In this document: in pieces, positions 8,580 through 17,052 of the stretch
Numbering within the stretch: position 1 is the stretch's first letter
How the letters are laid out: every line of letters starts with the position of its first letter
Program-made: the position numbers and the translations under genes
Source: Burkholderia sp. BCC0322
GTDB lineage: Bacteria > Pseudomonadota > Gammaproteobacteria > Burkholderiales > Burkholderiaceae
NCBI RefSeq assembly: GCF_902833045.1
Contig: NZ_CADFDU010000009.1
Coordinates: 62,001 to 126,000, forward strand
Reading direction: 5' to 3'
Length of the DNA stretch: 64,000 nucleotides
Notes under the pieces: generated by a model
Seen by the model: only the letters and a program-made list of their open reading frames with translations
The model's database searches: none
Told to the model about the DNA's origin: nothing

Positions 8580-10100
8580 TCACTTCCTTTCGCTCTGCAT
8601 ATTCAGGATCTCTACCGAGCTGAGCGCTCGCGCGCGTGCAAGCTGGTGATCCACAATCGGAAAGGGATAACTTGCGCCGAGTGTGATGGATGCTTGTTGC
8701 AGCTCGTCAGTGGAAGCGGTCCATGGGCTGTGGACGGTTTCGGCGGGAAGTGCGTATAGTTCGGGCACCCACCGCCGCGTGTATGTGCCTCTCGGATCGA
8801 ACTTTTTCCCCTGCAAAACAGGATTGAAGATTCGAAAATACGGGGCTGCGTCGGCGCCGCTTCCCGAAACCCATTGCCACCCGGCGGGATTGCTCGCCTC
8901 GTCCGCGTCAACCAGCGTATCCCAGAACCATGCTTCGCCCTCGCGCCAATCGATCAGCAAGTGCTTGGTGAGAAACGACGCTGTCACCATGCGCACGCGG
9001 TTGTGCATCCAACCGGTGTGCCAAAGCTCGCGCATGCCGGCGTCCACCAGCGGGTATCCCGTTTTCCCCATTTGCCACATGCGAAGCGCCTTTGCGTCGG
9101 TACGCCACGGCATGGCGTCAAACTGGCGCCGAAAATTGAACTGATGAAGGGGTTTGCAGTGATAGAGCAGGTAATACGAGAATTCTCTCCAGCCGAGTTC
9201 GCTAAAGAACTTGTTCAACGACTCGTTTTTAGCATCGTCAATGCGAACAATTCGCCTGCTTCGCATGGTGTCTACCGCTGATAACGTTGCGTACCACACT
9301 TGCCGGGCCGAGATATTTCCAAAGCGAAGATACGGAGAAAGCCGGCTCGTCGCTTGACTGGCCGGAAAATCTCGGGCGCCGGCATAATCGGAAAACGAGT
9401 TTTCAATGAAGGCCTCGAGTTGACGCCCGGCCGCTTCCTCGCCGCATCGCCAGGTCGCACGCAGACCCTCCGCCCAGTCCGGCGTCGAAGGCTGCAGTGC
9501 AAGCTCGGGAAGCGTACAGACGTGTGCGCTGACGCATTCGGAGACGGGAAAGAACGTGACCCGAGAGGGCGCCGGTAGTGGACACGGCGGAAAAAAATTG
9601 TCGCGGCGAGCGGCTCTCCAATACGCGCTGAATACCTGGAACGGCAAGCCTTCGCGCGTGGTGACTGTCCAAGGTTCCCGCAAGAGATGGCCATTGAAGG
9701 TTGACACGTCGATGCCGCGGCCGATCAGGTCTTGCTTGATCGACGCATCCGTTTCCATTTGCGCTTTCGCGTAGCGGCGATTCCAGAAAACCATCGCCGC
9801 CCGGGTCTCGATGGCGAGGCGCCTGATGGCTTCGTGTTCGTTGCCGCGAAGCACGATCAGCGAGCCACCGAGAGCGGAAAGCGACTCATCGAGTTTGCGC
9901 AGGGACTCGTGCAGCCACCACCGTTGCGCGCCCCCCATCGGACGCCCGAGCTTCGGGGCAGGGTCGTATACGTAGACGCAAACAACAGGATGGCCGGTAC
10001 TGACCGCATGAGAAAGTGAGGGATTGTCGCCGAGCCGTTGGTCATCCCGAAACCATACGATGACGGGGCGGGATTGATACGGCAGTTCGGAGCTTGTCAT
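8580..10100 (-). CDS. phrB: Deoxyribodipyrimidine photolyase, class I (CPD photolyase)
   Basis: A 506-residue flavoprotein that uses blue light to split cyclobutane pyrimidine dimers. The N-terminal Rossmann antenna domain begins PVIVWFRDDQRLGDNPSL. The C-terminal FAD domain is complete: TSRLSPYLRFGNIS, NKFFSELGWREFSYYLLYH, WQMGKTGYPLVDAGMRELWHTGWMHNRVRM, and NPAGWQWVSGSGADAAPYFRIFNP. These are the FAD-binding and DNA-lesion motifs of class I enzymes, with the photoreduction tryptophans in place. The ATG at 10100 starts just before the antenna domain; the open frame continues to 10211 and would overlap the upstream gene. It follows DUF2878 in one unit whose promoter site is at 11057-11085. 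Confidence 0.93.
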   Translation of the reverse strand: MTSSELPYQSRPVIVWFRDDQRLGDNPSLSHAVSTGHPVVCVYVYDPAPKLGRPMGGAQRWWLHESLRKLDESLSALGGSLIVLRGNEHEAIRRLAIETRAAMVFWNRRYAKAQMETDASIKQDLIGRGIDVSTFNGHLLREPWTVTTREGLPFQVFSAYWRAARRDNFFPPCPLPAPSRVTFFPVSECVSAHVCTLPELALQPSTPDWAEGLRATWRCGEEAAGRQLEAFIENSFSDYAGARDFPASQATSRLSPYLRFGNISARQVWYATLSAVDTMRSRRIVRIDDAKNESLNKFFSELGWREFSYYLLYHCKPLHQFNFRRQFDAMPWRTDAKALRMWQMGKTGYPLVDAGMRELWHTGWMHNRVRMVTASFLTKHLLIDWREGEAWFWDTLVDADEASNPAGWQWVSGSGADAAPYFRIFNPVLQGKKFDPRGTYTRRWVPELYALPAETVHSPWTASTDELQQASITLGASYPFPIVDHQLARARALSSVEILNMQSERK

Positions 10101-10191
10101 GTGCGTTGCCTGAGAAGGTGCGTTGGCAATTTGAACGGGATCGGAGATGAAGCTGGCCTGTGACGCTCCCGGCTCTATCGAGCCGATGTCA

Positions 10192-10809
10192 CTATCCGGC
10201 GCGGGCGTCATTCGTGCCGTCTTCGCCGATTGGCGGCGGAGATCGGGGTGTTACGCCATCCCAATGGCGCGCAATCGCAAGTGCGGCCGGCAAGACGAAC
10301 GCCCAGCCGGTTGCGACAACGACGAGCGCAGCAGCCGGATCTTTGAAATGAACGGCCCCCAGTGCCGCACCTGCGCGAAAGGACGCCGGGCCTGCGAATG
10401 CGCCGACGAGCGCCGAGATGAGCGGTCGCTCCCGGAGCCAGCGCAGCAAGGTATTGAGTTGAATCGCGAACAGCGCCCACAACCCCGCAAGCCAGTAAGG
10501 CGCCGTGCCTTTGAGCAACACGCCGTTCGGGTACACGAGCAGGCCGGAATGGGCAACGGCGCTGTCCAATAACCATCCGGACACCGTGACCGTGATGACG
10601 ATCCGCGCCTCGGATGAGGGTCGACGCGCGAAGAGAAGATGGCCGAGCGTCGCGATCAGCGCGTAGGCGACGCCCCACGCGGCGTGATGCGATGCGGCAG
10701 TCATCACGCATACCAGCCAGCCAATTTGGGTGGTCGCGAGATATACGCACACGCGAGCGGCGCCCGACTTTTGCATGCTCGACGTCAGCTGATTCGGAGC
10801 GCTTCTCAT
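10192..10809 (-). CDS. DUF2878 integral membrane protein
   Basis: A 205-residue polytopic inner-membrane protein of the DUF2878 family. Five or six hydrophobic segments are seen, with WLLDSAVAHSGLLVYPNG and APYWLAGLWALFAIQLN matching family-conserved stretches. The family is repeatedly found beside photolyase, CFA synthase and amine oxidase genes in light- or singlet-oxygen-response clusters; its biochemical role is not known. The start at 10809 puts the first helix near residue 15; an upstream in-frame ATG at 10992 would add about 60 arginine-rich residues without family similarity. Photolyase follows on the same strand. Confidence 0.78.
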   Translation of the reverse strand: MRSAPNQLTSSMQKSGAARVCVYLATTQIGWLVCVMTAASHHAAWGVAYALIATLGHLLFARRPSSEARIVITVTVSGWLLDSAVAHSGLLVYPNGVLLKGTAPYWLAGLWALFAIQLNTLLRWLRERPLISALVGAFAGPASFRAGAALGAVHFKDPAAALVVVATGWAFVLPAALAIARHWDGVTPRSPPPIGEDGTNDARAG

Positions 10810-11056
10810 GATCGTTCGCACGGGATCGGTAACGGCATGGTCGCGATGCCGCGTGCCTCGGCGGCGCACGTGGGTGCGCCGAGCAAGGCGATACGTCGCC
10901 GTCGACAACGAGCGAAATCGGTCCTGCCGCCACGTCGACGTTGCATCTCGGGGAAAGGGGCAGGTACAACATTCATGGCAGACGGCTCTCACTATCGTCG
11001 ACGAGCGTGCAGGGAGCGATCGTCGGCATTCCGCATCGATTCAACTATCTATTTCA

Positions 11057-11085
11057 CATACGACGCTGCACTGCGGACGGATGCA
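11057..11085 (-). promoter_or_regulatory. ECF-type promoter site, DUF2878-photolyase operon
   Basis: Minus-strand TGCATCCG (11085-11078) and CGTATG (11062-11057), spacing 16 nt as in the other sites. The leader to the preferred DUF2878 start would be about 240 nt, long compared with the other members. An upstream start at 10992 would shorten it to about 60 nt. Confidence 0.7.
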
Positions 11086-11362
11086 CTTGCGAAGGGAAGA
11101 TCTGGATGCCGTTAAGGGGGCGCCGGGTGGCCGGTAGCGCTGTGGATTGCACGGCGGCTTACGATGTCACCGCTGCAACGCGTTTGGACAGCGCGCCTCA
11201 TGCCGCGCAGGGTCGGGGTTCGAACCCGGCCGACGGGTCAACCGGCCGGCATCCGGGCAGTGCGTTCGAACGTGGCGCCGGACAGCCTGAGCGTGCCGGC
11301 GCCCGACCGACGAACATCCGCTCATGGCTCGAAGAGAGGGGGCGCGGCTGCCGTGCGATGCA

Positions 11363-11391
11363 TGCATCCGCTTCCGCGCAAGTTCCGTAAA
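11363..11391 (+). promoter_or_regulatory. ECF-type promoter site, alpha/beta-hydrolase lipoprotein
   Basis: TGCATCCG (11363-11370) and CGTAAA (11386-11391) with 16-nt spacing. It is the only site of the seven with CGTAA instead of CGTAT. The gene starts about 50 nt downstream. Confidence 0.68.
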
Positions 11392-11442
11392 CCCCATACG
11401 AGGCGGCGGATGCGGCCGGAATCGTCAGGTATGGAGAGCTCC

Positions 11443-12402
11443 ATGAACATGAAAGCCGGACTGGTCGTCCTGTCGGTGCTGCTCGCGGCCGGTCTCCTCT
11501 CCGCGTGCAGCCCGGTGCGGCTCCTGAATGCGCTCGCGCCGAGCTACACGTTCAGTCTGTTCGCAGGTATCCCGTACGGATCCGGCGAGCGCCAGGTGCT
11601 CGACGTCTACTTGCCCACGCGTGTCCTGCACCATTGGCCGGCCGATGCGAGTGCGGGCGCCCCGGTGGTCGTGTTCTTCTACGGCGGAAGCTGGCAGTCC
11701 GGCGAGCGCAAGGATTATCTGTTCGTGGGAGAGGCGCTGGCGTCGCGGGGGTTTGTTGCCGTCTTGCCCGACTACAGGACGTACCCGGCGACCACCTTTC
11801 CCGGTTTCGTCGACGATGCAGCGCAGGCGGTGGCGTGGGCACGCGAGCACGCAGCCGCGTTCGGCGGCGATCCGCGTCGCCTGTTTCTGATGGGGCACTC
11901 CGCGGGCGCACAGATTGCCGCCTTGCTTGCGACCGACGGCCGCTATCTGGCCGCACAGGGGGTGCAGAAGAGCGATATCGCCGGCGTGATGGGGCTGGCC
12001 GGGGCTTATGATTTCCTGCCGCTGCGTGATGCCACGCTCGAAAGGATATTCCCGCAGGAAGCGCGTGCCGCGAGCCAGCCGATTCGATTCATTCAGGGTA
12101 CCGAGCCGCCGATGTGGCTGGCCATCGCGGAGAAGGACACGGTGGTCGAGCCCGGCAACACGTACCGCTTCGCGCGCGCGTTGCAAGCCATGGGCGATAG
12201 CGTCGTGGTCATGCGTTACAGGAACGTGAGTCACGCGTCGCTCGTCGGCGTTCTGGGCGCGCCGTTGAGAGGGGTGGCGTCAGTGCTAGACGACCTCTCC
12301 GCGTTCGTGGATCGTGTCGCGAACGCGTCGAATGCCGGAACCACGCGCAGGCAGCCGACATCGCCTGCCGCCGTGGCTCGTTCTTCGGATTGGGTTCAGT
12401 GA
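11443..12402 (+). CDS. Alpha/beta-hydrolase (carboxylesterase-type) lipoprotein
   Basis: A 319-residue lipoprotein: signal with lipobox LLSAC (Cys22), then an alpha/beta-hydrolase fold. VVFFYGGSW is the oxyanion-hole loop (equivalent to HGGxW), MGHSAGAQ is the nucleophile elbow with the catalytic serine, the acid is likely in IAEKDTVV, and the histidine in NVSHASLVG. This arrangement fits small-molecule esterases or lipases of the BD-FAE/HSL group acting in the periplasm or on the outer membrane. The ATG at 11443 has GGAGAG upstream; longer in-frame starts run through the promoter site. As a regulon member it could trim modified or peroxidised acyl chains, but that is inference. Confidence 0.82.
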   Translation: MNMKAGLVVLSVLLAAGLLSACSPVRLLNALAPSYTFSLFAGIPYGSGERQVLDVYLPTRVLHHWPADASAGAPVVVFFYGGSWQSGERKDYLFVGEALASRGFVAVLPDYRTYPATTFPGFVDDAAQAVAWAREHAAAFGGDPRRLFLMGHSAGAQIAALLATDGRYLAAQGVQKSDIAGVMGLAGAYDFLPLRDATLERIFPQEARAASQPIRFIQGTEPPMWLAIAEKDTVVEPGNTYRFARALQAMGDSVVVMRYRNVSHASLVGVLGAPLRGVASVLDDLSAFVDRVANASNAGTTRRQPTSPAAVARSSDWVQ

Positions 12403-12626
12403 GCGGGGCAAGCCCTGCGTGCACGCGAAAGTGTGCCGGTCGGAGGCGACGGCTCGTCGTGCGGTCGGACAGGCCCGCGGCGTGTCCACTCAACGACGAA
12501 CGAGTCGCAACAGGGGGATATTCGTTGCCAGCGCATTGCGTGCGACGAAGCGCATGACGCGTGTACCGCGCAGCATCTCCGCCTGTCGTCACGGGCAGGT
12601 TGGAACAGCCGGCGGCGCTTGCCGCG

Positions 12627-13598
12627 CTACAGCGCCTTCAGCTCCGGCGTCGTTCCGCCCAATCCCTCTTCGCGAAGAATGACGGCGAGCGCCGTCTCGA
12701 GCAATTCGGCTGCGCGGTTCGCCGCGTCTCCAAGGTGGCGATGCAGCAGCGCATCGGCCGGCGATCGCGACACGCATTCGTCGCTGTATCGCTCGAACGC
12801 ACCGAGCTGCATGATCAATTCGGAGAGATGACGCGGACATTCGCATTTGACGGTGGTGGACAGGCCGCTGAGCGACGCGAGCGTCGCTTCGTCGAAGCGT
12901 CGCCGCGTGCGCAGCCAAAGCCCGCGATCCGCGTCATTCGACTGGCGCGACTTGACGACGGCTTGCGCCAGTCTCGAAATGATGGATATCGGATTGGTCT
13001 GGCCTTCCGTCGACCGGAACAGCTCGAACCCCGACAGACGCGCCAGCTCGACCGCCTCTGCCGTGCCGAACGCGTACACGACGGCCACGGCGTGCGCGTT
13101 GAGCTTTTGCGCCACGTCAGCGAGCTGCGACACGACATCCTCATGGAGCGACGTGGTCGTCGCGATGAGGGCGTCGGCTGACGTACCCGCATGCGCGCCC
13201 GCGTCGTCAATCGAGTCGATTCGTGCGGCGACCTGGATGCCCATTCGCTCTATCGCGGATTCCGGAATCGAAAGCGCGCCGATGACCGCGAGGCGCACAC
13301 TTGACTCGGGAAACGCCGGGTCACGCGTGTTCGTCAACGACAACGCCTCGAGTTCCTCGCGGCCCAGGCTGGCGATCGAGCCGATCGCGTGGCCCTGATT
13401 GACGAGCGTTTTCAGCAAACGAATTCGCTGTACGTCGTCGTCCGAGTACAGCCGTTGTCCGGACGGCGTTTTGGGCGGAGCAACCACGCCATAGCGCCTT
13501 TCCCAGATCCTCAGCGTGGCTGCCGGCATGCGCGCCAGGCGCGCGGCCTCGCCGCTGCGATAGCGATGAGGCGTATCGCGATCCTTGCGAGGGGGCAT
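12627..13598 (-). CDS. litR: MerR/LitR-family light-response regulator (class III LitR-like)
   Basis: A 323-residue regulator. The N-terminal MerR helix-turn-helix is complete: YRSGEAARLARMPAATLRIWERRY, then TPSGQRLYSDDDVQRIRLL. The C-terminal half follows the layout of LitR/CarH effector domains, but I do not see the cobalamin-binding DxHxxG motif. It instead has a Cys-rich segment (KCECPRH) plus a later YSDEC. This fits LitR homologues lacking B12 ligands that occur in Burkholderia and Pseudomonas. It is divergent from an iron-sulfur photolyase gene. Its promoter shares a 46-bp element with the second LitR-like gene. It probably controls light-induced transcription of neighbouring genes, perhaps through an ECF sigma. 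Confidence 0.82.
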   Translation of the reverse strand: MPPRKDRDTPHRYRSGEAARLARMPAATLRIWERRYGVVAPPKTPSGQRLYSDDDVQRIRLLKTLVNQGHAIGSIASLGREELEALSLTNTRDPAFPESSVRLAVIGALSIPESAIERMGIQVAARIDSIDDAGAHAGTSADALIATTTSLHEDVVSQLADVAQKLNAHAVAVVYAFGTAEAVELARLSGFELFRSTEGQTNPISIISRLAQAVVKSRQSNDADRGLWLRTRRRFDEATLASLSGLSTTVKCECPRHLSELIMQLGAFERYSDECVSRSPADALLHRHLGDAANRAAELLETALAVILREEGLGGTTPELKAL

Positions 13599-14058
13599 CG
13601 TTGCTCTCCTAAAGTCGACGTACTGTTGTCTCAGGATTGTACGCAGTTTGCCTGAAATATGAAGCAGGAAAGTGATTCAACATGCGGATTTTCGTCCGGA
13701 AAGGTGGTTCGCGAAGCGCGAGCCGGCTAGAATGCTTCGGCGCGGTACCGCCCGGTGTCGCGGGGTCGGTCAGGACGCGCGCGGTGCCGGGCGTCGGGAG
13801 GGGCAAGGTGTTTCGTTCGACGCGTGATGACGCGGGCGTTTCCAGGCAGCGCCGTCGCCGTTGGCGTCGTGCCTCACCTGGGGGCGCGGTCGGCCGGGAG
13901 GGCAGTTGGCTGCGTTGTCATGCTGGCCGCCGGCGCAGCCGACAGACGGGTGAGCGTGGTCGTGGTGCGGCGACCGATTCGAATGCGGGGTGTGCCGCGA
14001 AGTGGCGATGCAGGTGTCTCGACAACCCGGGCGGCGATCATCAACCGCGAAACGTCCC
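13599..14058. promoter_or_regulatory. Divergent intergenic region between litR and the iron-sulfur photolyase
   Basis: No gene is supported in this 460-nt gap; frames here are arginine-rich shadows. The litR end carries the shared promoter element (13634-13679). No ECF-type TGCATCCG site is present, so the photolyase here seems to be under separate, probably LitR, control. Confidence 0.55.
13634..13679 (-). promoter_or_regulatory. Conserved 46-bp litR promoter element (copy A)
   Basis: This stretch aligns without gaps to 18740-18785 with 35 of 46 identical positions. On the minus strand it has a TACAAT -10 (13641-13636), a 17-nt spacer and a poor -35 (CTTCAT). A TGAA-N12-TTCA inverted repeat (13660-13679) overlaps the -35. 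A poor -35 under an inverted repeat is typical of regulator-dependent promoters. The predicted leader is about 30 nt. Confidence 0.65.
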
Positions 14059-15588
14059 ATGAAGACTTTAAGGCTTGTGCTCGGCGACCAGCTGGACCCG
14101 AATCATCATTGGTTTTCCGATGTCCGGGCCGAAACGACCTACGTGCTGATGGAAGTTCGGCAGGAGACCGACTACACGCTCCATCACGCTCAGAAGCTGA
14201 TTGCCATCTTTGCGGCGATGCGTCGCTTCGCGAAGCTGTTGCGCGATGCGGGCCATCGCGTGCACTACATCGAGATCGACGACCCGCTCAATCGTCAGGC
14301 CATTCCCGCCAACCTGGACAGTGCCGCCGAGCTTCACGGCGCAGCGTGCATCGAGTATCTGCTGCCGGACGAATGGCGTGTCGACCAGCAGCTGAGCGCT
14401 TATGCGGCCGCGGCGAGCGTGCCGGTTCGCGCGGTCGATACCGGTCATTTCCACACGACGCGCGATGAGGTCGGGCGTGTGCTCGGAACGGGCCGATCAT
14501 GGATCATGGATCGCTTCTATCGAGCCATGCGCGTGCGGCATCGCGTATTGCTCGACGGGGAAGGGCGGCCGGCAGGCGGGCAGTGGAACTACGATGCCGA
14601 AAACCGCCAGGCGTGGCCCGGCTCGCCCGCGGAACCGGCCGACTGGCGTCCGCATCACGATCATCGCGCGCTGTGGCATCAGATCGTTGCGGCGGGCGTG
14701 CGCAGCTTCGGGGAGCCGTCGGCCGGCGACTTCCGCTGGCCCGTCGATCGAGCCGAAGCGCTCGCCTGCCTCGATGCCTTCATCCGGCACGCACTGCCGT
14801 TTTTCGGGCAGTTCCAGGACGCGATGCACGGGAGTGCGCGGCGCCTGTTCCACTCGATGCTGTCGTTCGCGCTCAATGTGAAAATGCTGAATCCGCGCGA
14901 AGTCGTCGCGCGGGCCGAGCACGCGTATCGCAGCGGCGCGGCGCCGCTTGCCGCGGTCGAAGGGTTCATCCGGCAGATACTGGGCTGGCGCGAGTTCGTG
15001 CGAGGCGTGTACTGGGCACGCATGCCGGGCTATGAAACAAGCAATGCGTTCGGTCATCGCCGCCCGTTGCCGCATTGGTTCTGGGATGGCCGCACGCGAA
15101 TGGCCTGCCTGTCGCATGCGCTGCGGCAGTCGCTCGAAGACGCGCATGCGCACCATATCCTGCGGCTGATGGTGATCGGCAACTTTGCGCTGCTGGCCGG
15201 GCTGGATCCGCACGAGGTGCATGAGTGGTACCTCGGCGTCTATATCGATGCGTTCGAATGGGTCGAGATGCCGAACACGCTCGGCATGAGTCAATACGCC
15301 GACGGCGGCGCAATGGCGACCAAGCCCTACGTTTCCAGCGCCGCGTACATCCATCGGATGAGCAATTACTGCAAGGGCTGCGCGTACGACCGCCATGCCC
15401 GAACCGATGCGCGCGCATGCCCGTTCAACGCGCTGTACTGGGACTTTTTCGACCGGCACCGGGACGCGCTGCAACACAACAATCGGCTCGGGATGGTCTA
15501 TCGGCAGCTCGCGCGCTTCGATGACGAGGCGCTCGAAGCGATTCGCATGCAGGCGGACAGCGTGGTGCGGAATATCGAATCGCTGTAG
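14059..15588 (+). CDS. Iron-sulfur bacterial cryptochrome/(6-4) photolyase (FeS-BCP, PhrB/CryB type)
   Basis: A 509-residue flavoprotein starting LRLVLGDQLDPNHHW, the hallmark N-terminus of FeS-BCP proteins. The four cluster ligands are Cys350, Cys438, Cys441 and Cys454 (the last three in YCKGCAYD and ARACPFN). Their spacing (88, 3, 13) matches the [4Fe-4S] ligands described for Agrobacterium PhrB and Rhodobacter CryB. The FAD pocket region includes ILGWREFVRGVYWARMPGY and the late MSQYADGGAMATKPYVSSAAYIHRMS. Known members repair (6-4) photoproducts or act as light sensors and use a lumazine antenna. The ATG at 14059 fits the family N-terminus; the frame extends upstream without family features. 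It is divergent from litR. Confidence 0.93.
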   Translation: MKTLRLVLGDQLDPNHHWFSDVRAETTYVLMEVRQETDYTLHHAQKLIAIFAAMRRFAKLLRDAGHRVHYIEIDDPLNRQAIPANLDSAAELHGAACIEYLLPDEWRVDQQLSAYAAAASVPVRAVDTGHFHTTRDEVGRVLGTGRSWIMDRFYRAMRVRHRVLLDGEGRPAGGQWNYDAENRQAWPGSPAEPADWRPHHDHRALWHQIVAAGVRSFGEPSAGDFRWPVDRAEALACLDAFIRHALPFFGQFQDAMHGSARRLFHSMLSFALNVKMLNPREVVARAEHAYRSGAAPLAAVEGFIRQILGWREFVRGVYWARMPGYETSNAFGHRRPLPHWFWDGRTRMACLSHALRQSLEDAHAHHILRLMVIGNFALLAGLDPHEVHEWYLGVYIDAFEWVEMPNTLGMSQYADGGAMATKPYVSSAAYIHRMSNYCKGCAYDRHARTDARACPFNALYWDFFDRHRDALQHNNRLGMVYRQLARFDDEALEAIRMQADSVVRNIESL

Positions 15589-16231
15589 GCCGTTCCGTGA
15601 TCGGCGCCGCCGGTCAGTGCGTGATCAGGGTGTCGGCCACCGCGCCGCCGAGGCCGGTGCCGCTGAGCCACGCGCCTTCGATCTTGCCGCCGCCCAGCCA
15701 GTCGCCGCACAGTCCGATGCGCGGGCCTGCCCGCCACGCAAAGCGGCCGGGAGCCGCGACAGACGACGGCGCCGGCTCGGCATAACGCCAGCGATGGGCG
15801 GTTGCCGTGTCGGCGGTGGCGCCCACGATGTCTCGAAAGGCGTCCAGCAGCGTGCGCGTGATCTGCTCGGGCGGTGCGCTGCTGTTCTTGTACCTGCTGT
15901 TCCTTTTCGACCGGAGCCTCACGTCCGAGCTGGGCGTCGCAGTCTTCAAGGCTTTCCTTTCCAGCATCGTCGTCAAGCTGATCGTCCTCGCATTGTCGTG
16001 GGCCTTCGTCCACCTTTTTGTGCGCCGGCAAGTTGCCGTTCGATTGACGATCGTTCGTTATCCGCACGTTCCGGAAAGGGGCGGCATGTCTCGGATGCTC
16101 AAGGGATCGGCGCACTCGCGCGCAATACCCGGCCCCGCCGCTGCAAATGCCGATTCAACGGCCGCGCGGATCACAGCCGTCGCCCGGTCCGACCCGCGCG
16201 GCGCGATCGAACCGCGAAGCGATTTGCGCGC
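15589..16231. other. Rearrangement scar between photolyase and ECF sigma genes
   Basis: This 643-nt stretch has no intact gene. Its left part is the C-terminal fragment of a renalase-like oxidoreductase on the minus strand (separate entry). From about 15870 to 16050 the plus strand reads a two-helix membrane fragment (ALLFLYLLFLF, then KLIVLALSWAFVHLFVRR) with no start or family match. The join lies within about 10 nt of 15875. I see no anti-sigma factor for the downstream sigma gene here. Confidence 0.5.
15614..15877 (-). pseudogene. C-terminal remnant of an FAD-dependent renalase-like oxidoreductase
   Basis: Minus-strand translation gives about 88 residues from APPEQITRTLLDAFRDIVG through HRWRYAEPAPS, GPRIGLCGDWLGGGKIEGAWLSG to the end. 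These are the final FAD-contacting part of renalase-like (COG3380) amine oxidoreductases, which commonly sit beside photolyases. The whole NAD/FAD N-terminal domain is missing; upstream of the fragment the frame runs into unrelated sequence. It is therefore a deletion remnant. Confidence 0.72.
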
Positions 16232-16936
16232 TCATTGCTCGAGATAGATCTTGAGTCGCATCAGGCTGCGGCGGATCCAGCTCTTCATCGTGCCGAGCGG
16301 CACCTGCATGCGTTCGGCCAGATCCGCATACGACGCGCCGCTATGAAACGCTTCCCGCAGCACATACGCCTGCCGTTCGCCCAGGTGCGCGAGCCCGCGC
16401 TCCAGACGCAGGCGCTCCTGGCTCGCCTGCGCGCCGAGATCGGGCGTCGGGTTTTCGTCGGGGATCGACAGCGCCAGTTCGTCGTCGAGCGGAAGCTCGC
16501 GGTGCTGCCTGATCCGGTCGATGGTCCGATTGCGTGCGAGCGTCATCAGCCATGTCATCGCCGTGCCGCGTCGGGCGTCGAATGCATCGGCGCGACGCCA
16601 CGCCGTCGTGAACACGTCCTGAAGCAGGTCCTCCGCTTCGTGGCGGTCGCGGATCATCCGGACGATCGCGCCGTACAGCCGCGCCGCCGTCAATCGATAC
16701 AGCTGCGCGAACGCGGGCTCGTCGCCGGCGGCGACGCGAGACAGCAAGTGGTCGAGTTCCGCATGCGCGTCGGATGCTTCGTCGGGCTGAACGACCGCAT
16801 CGGCGGTGAGTTCGGTTCTGTCGCCCGCGCGCGGCCTCCCGCGCGACGCGCCCCGGCGTGGCTGTCTGCCTGAATGCAGCGTCGTCGATCGACCCTGGCC
16901 GGAAGACGGGCGGAGTGAATCGTGCGAACAGTTCAT
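16232..16936 (-). CDS. ECF RNA polymerase sigma factor, orphan paralogue
   Basis: A 234-residue sigma factor. Region 2 is clear (AFAQLYRLTAARLYGAIVRM, EAEDLLQDVFTTAWRRADAF, AMTWLMTLARNRTIDRIRQH), as is region 4 (REAFHSGASYADLAERMQVP then GTMKSWIRRSLMRLKIYLEQ). It is very similar to the second ECF sigma of this window (26997-27608). Unlike that one, it has no anti-sigma downstream; the space holds a rearrangement scar. The ATG at 16936 has GGAG 8 nt upstream; the open frame continues far upstream inside folE without sigma features. It lies downstream of folE and a LitR-like gene and is probably cotranscribed with them, so transcription rather than an anti-sigma may set its activity. Confidence 0.88.
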   Translation of the reverse strand: MNCSHDSLRPSSGQGRSTTLHSGRQPRRGASRGRPRAGDRTELTADAVVQPDEASDAHAELDHLLSRVAAGDEPAFAQLYRLTAARLYGAIVRMIRDRHEAEDLLQDVFTTAWRRADAFDARRGTAMTWLMTLARNRTIDRIRQHRELPLDDELALSIPDENPTPDLGAQASQERLRLERGLAHLGERQAYVLREAFHSGASYADLAERMQVPLGTMKSWIRRSLMRLKIYLEQ

Positions 16937-17052
16937 CGGGAACTCCGTATGGCTTTGCGCTTCGCGCTGTTGCGCGCCCGCGGCGACGAGCGGGCGCGGC
17001 TCATGGCCGGGCACGGCGCCGGCGCATTCGTCGCGAATGCCTGTCGCGCGCG

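Larger units (their letters stand above)
10810..11442. other. Divergent intergenic region between DUF2878-phrB and the hydrolase lipoprotein
   Basis: No gene is supported in this 633-nt gap. It contains two outward-facing ECF-type promoter sites (11057-11085 minus, 11363-11391 plus). It also has a perfect 12-bp palindrome centred near 11221 that resembles a tRNA T-loop but is not part of a foldable tRNA. Confidence 0.6.

Noticed and set aside
11195-11230. GGGTTCGAACCC with a hairpin before it, resembling the T-arm and anticodon arm of a tRNA
   Set aside because: No acceptor or D-arm can be paired around it, the T-stem pairs badly with a 7-nt loop, and there is no CCA end. It is a palindrome, not a tRNA gene.
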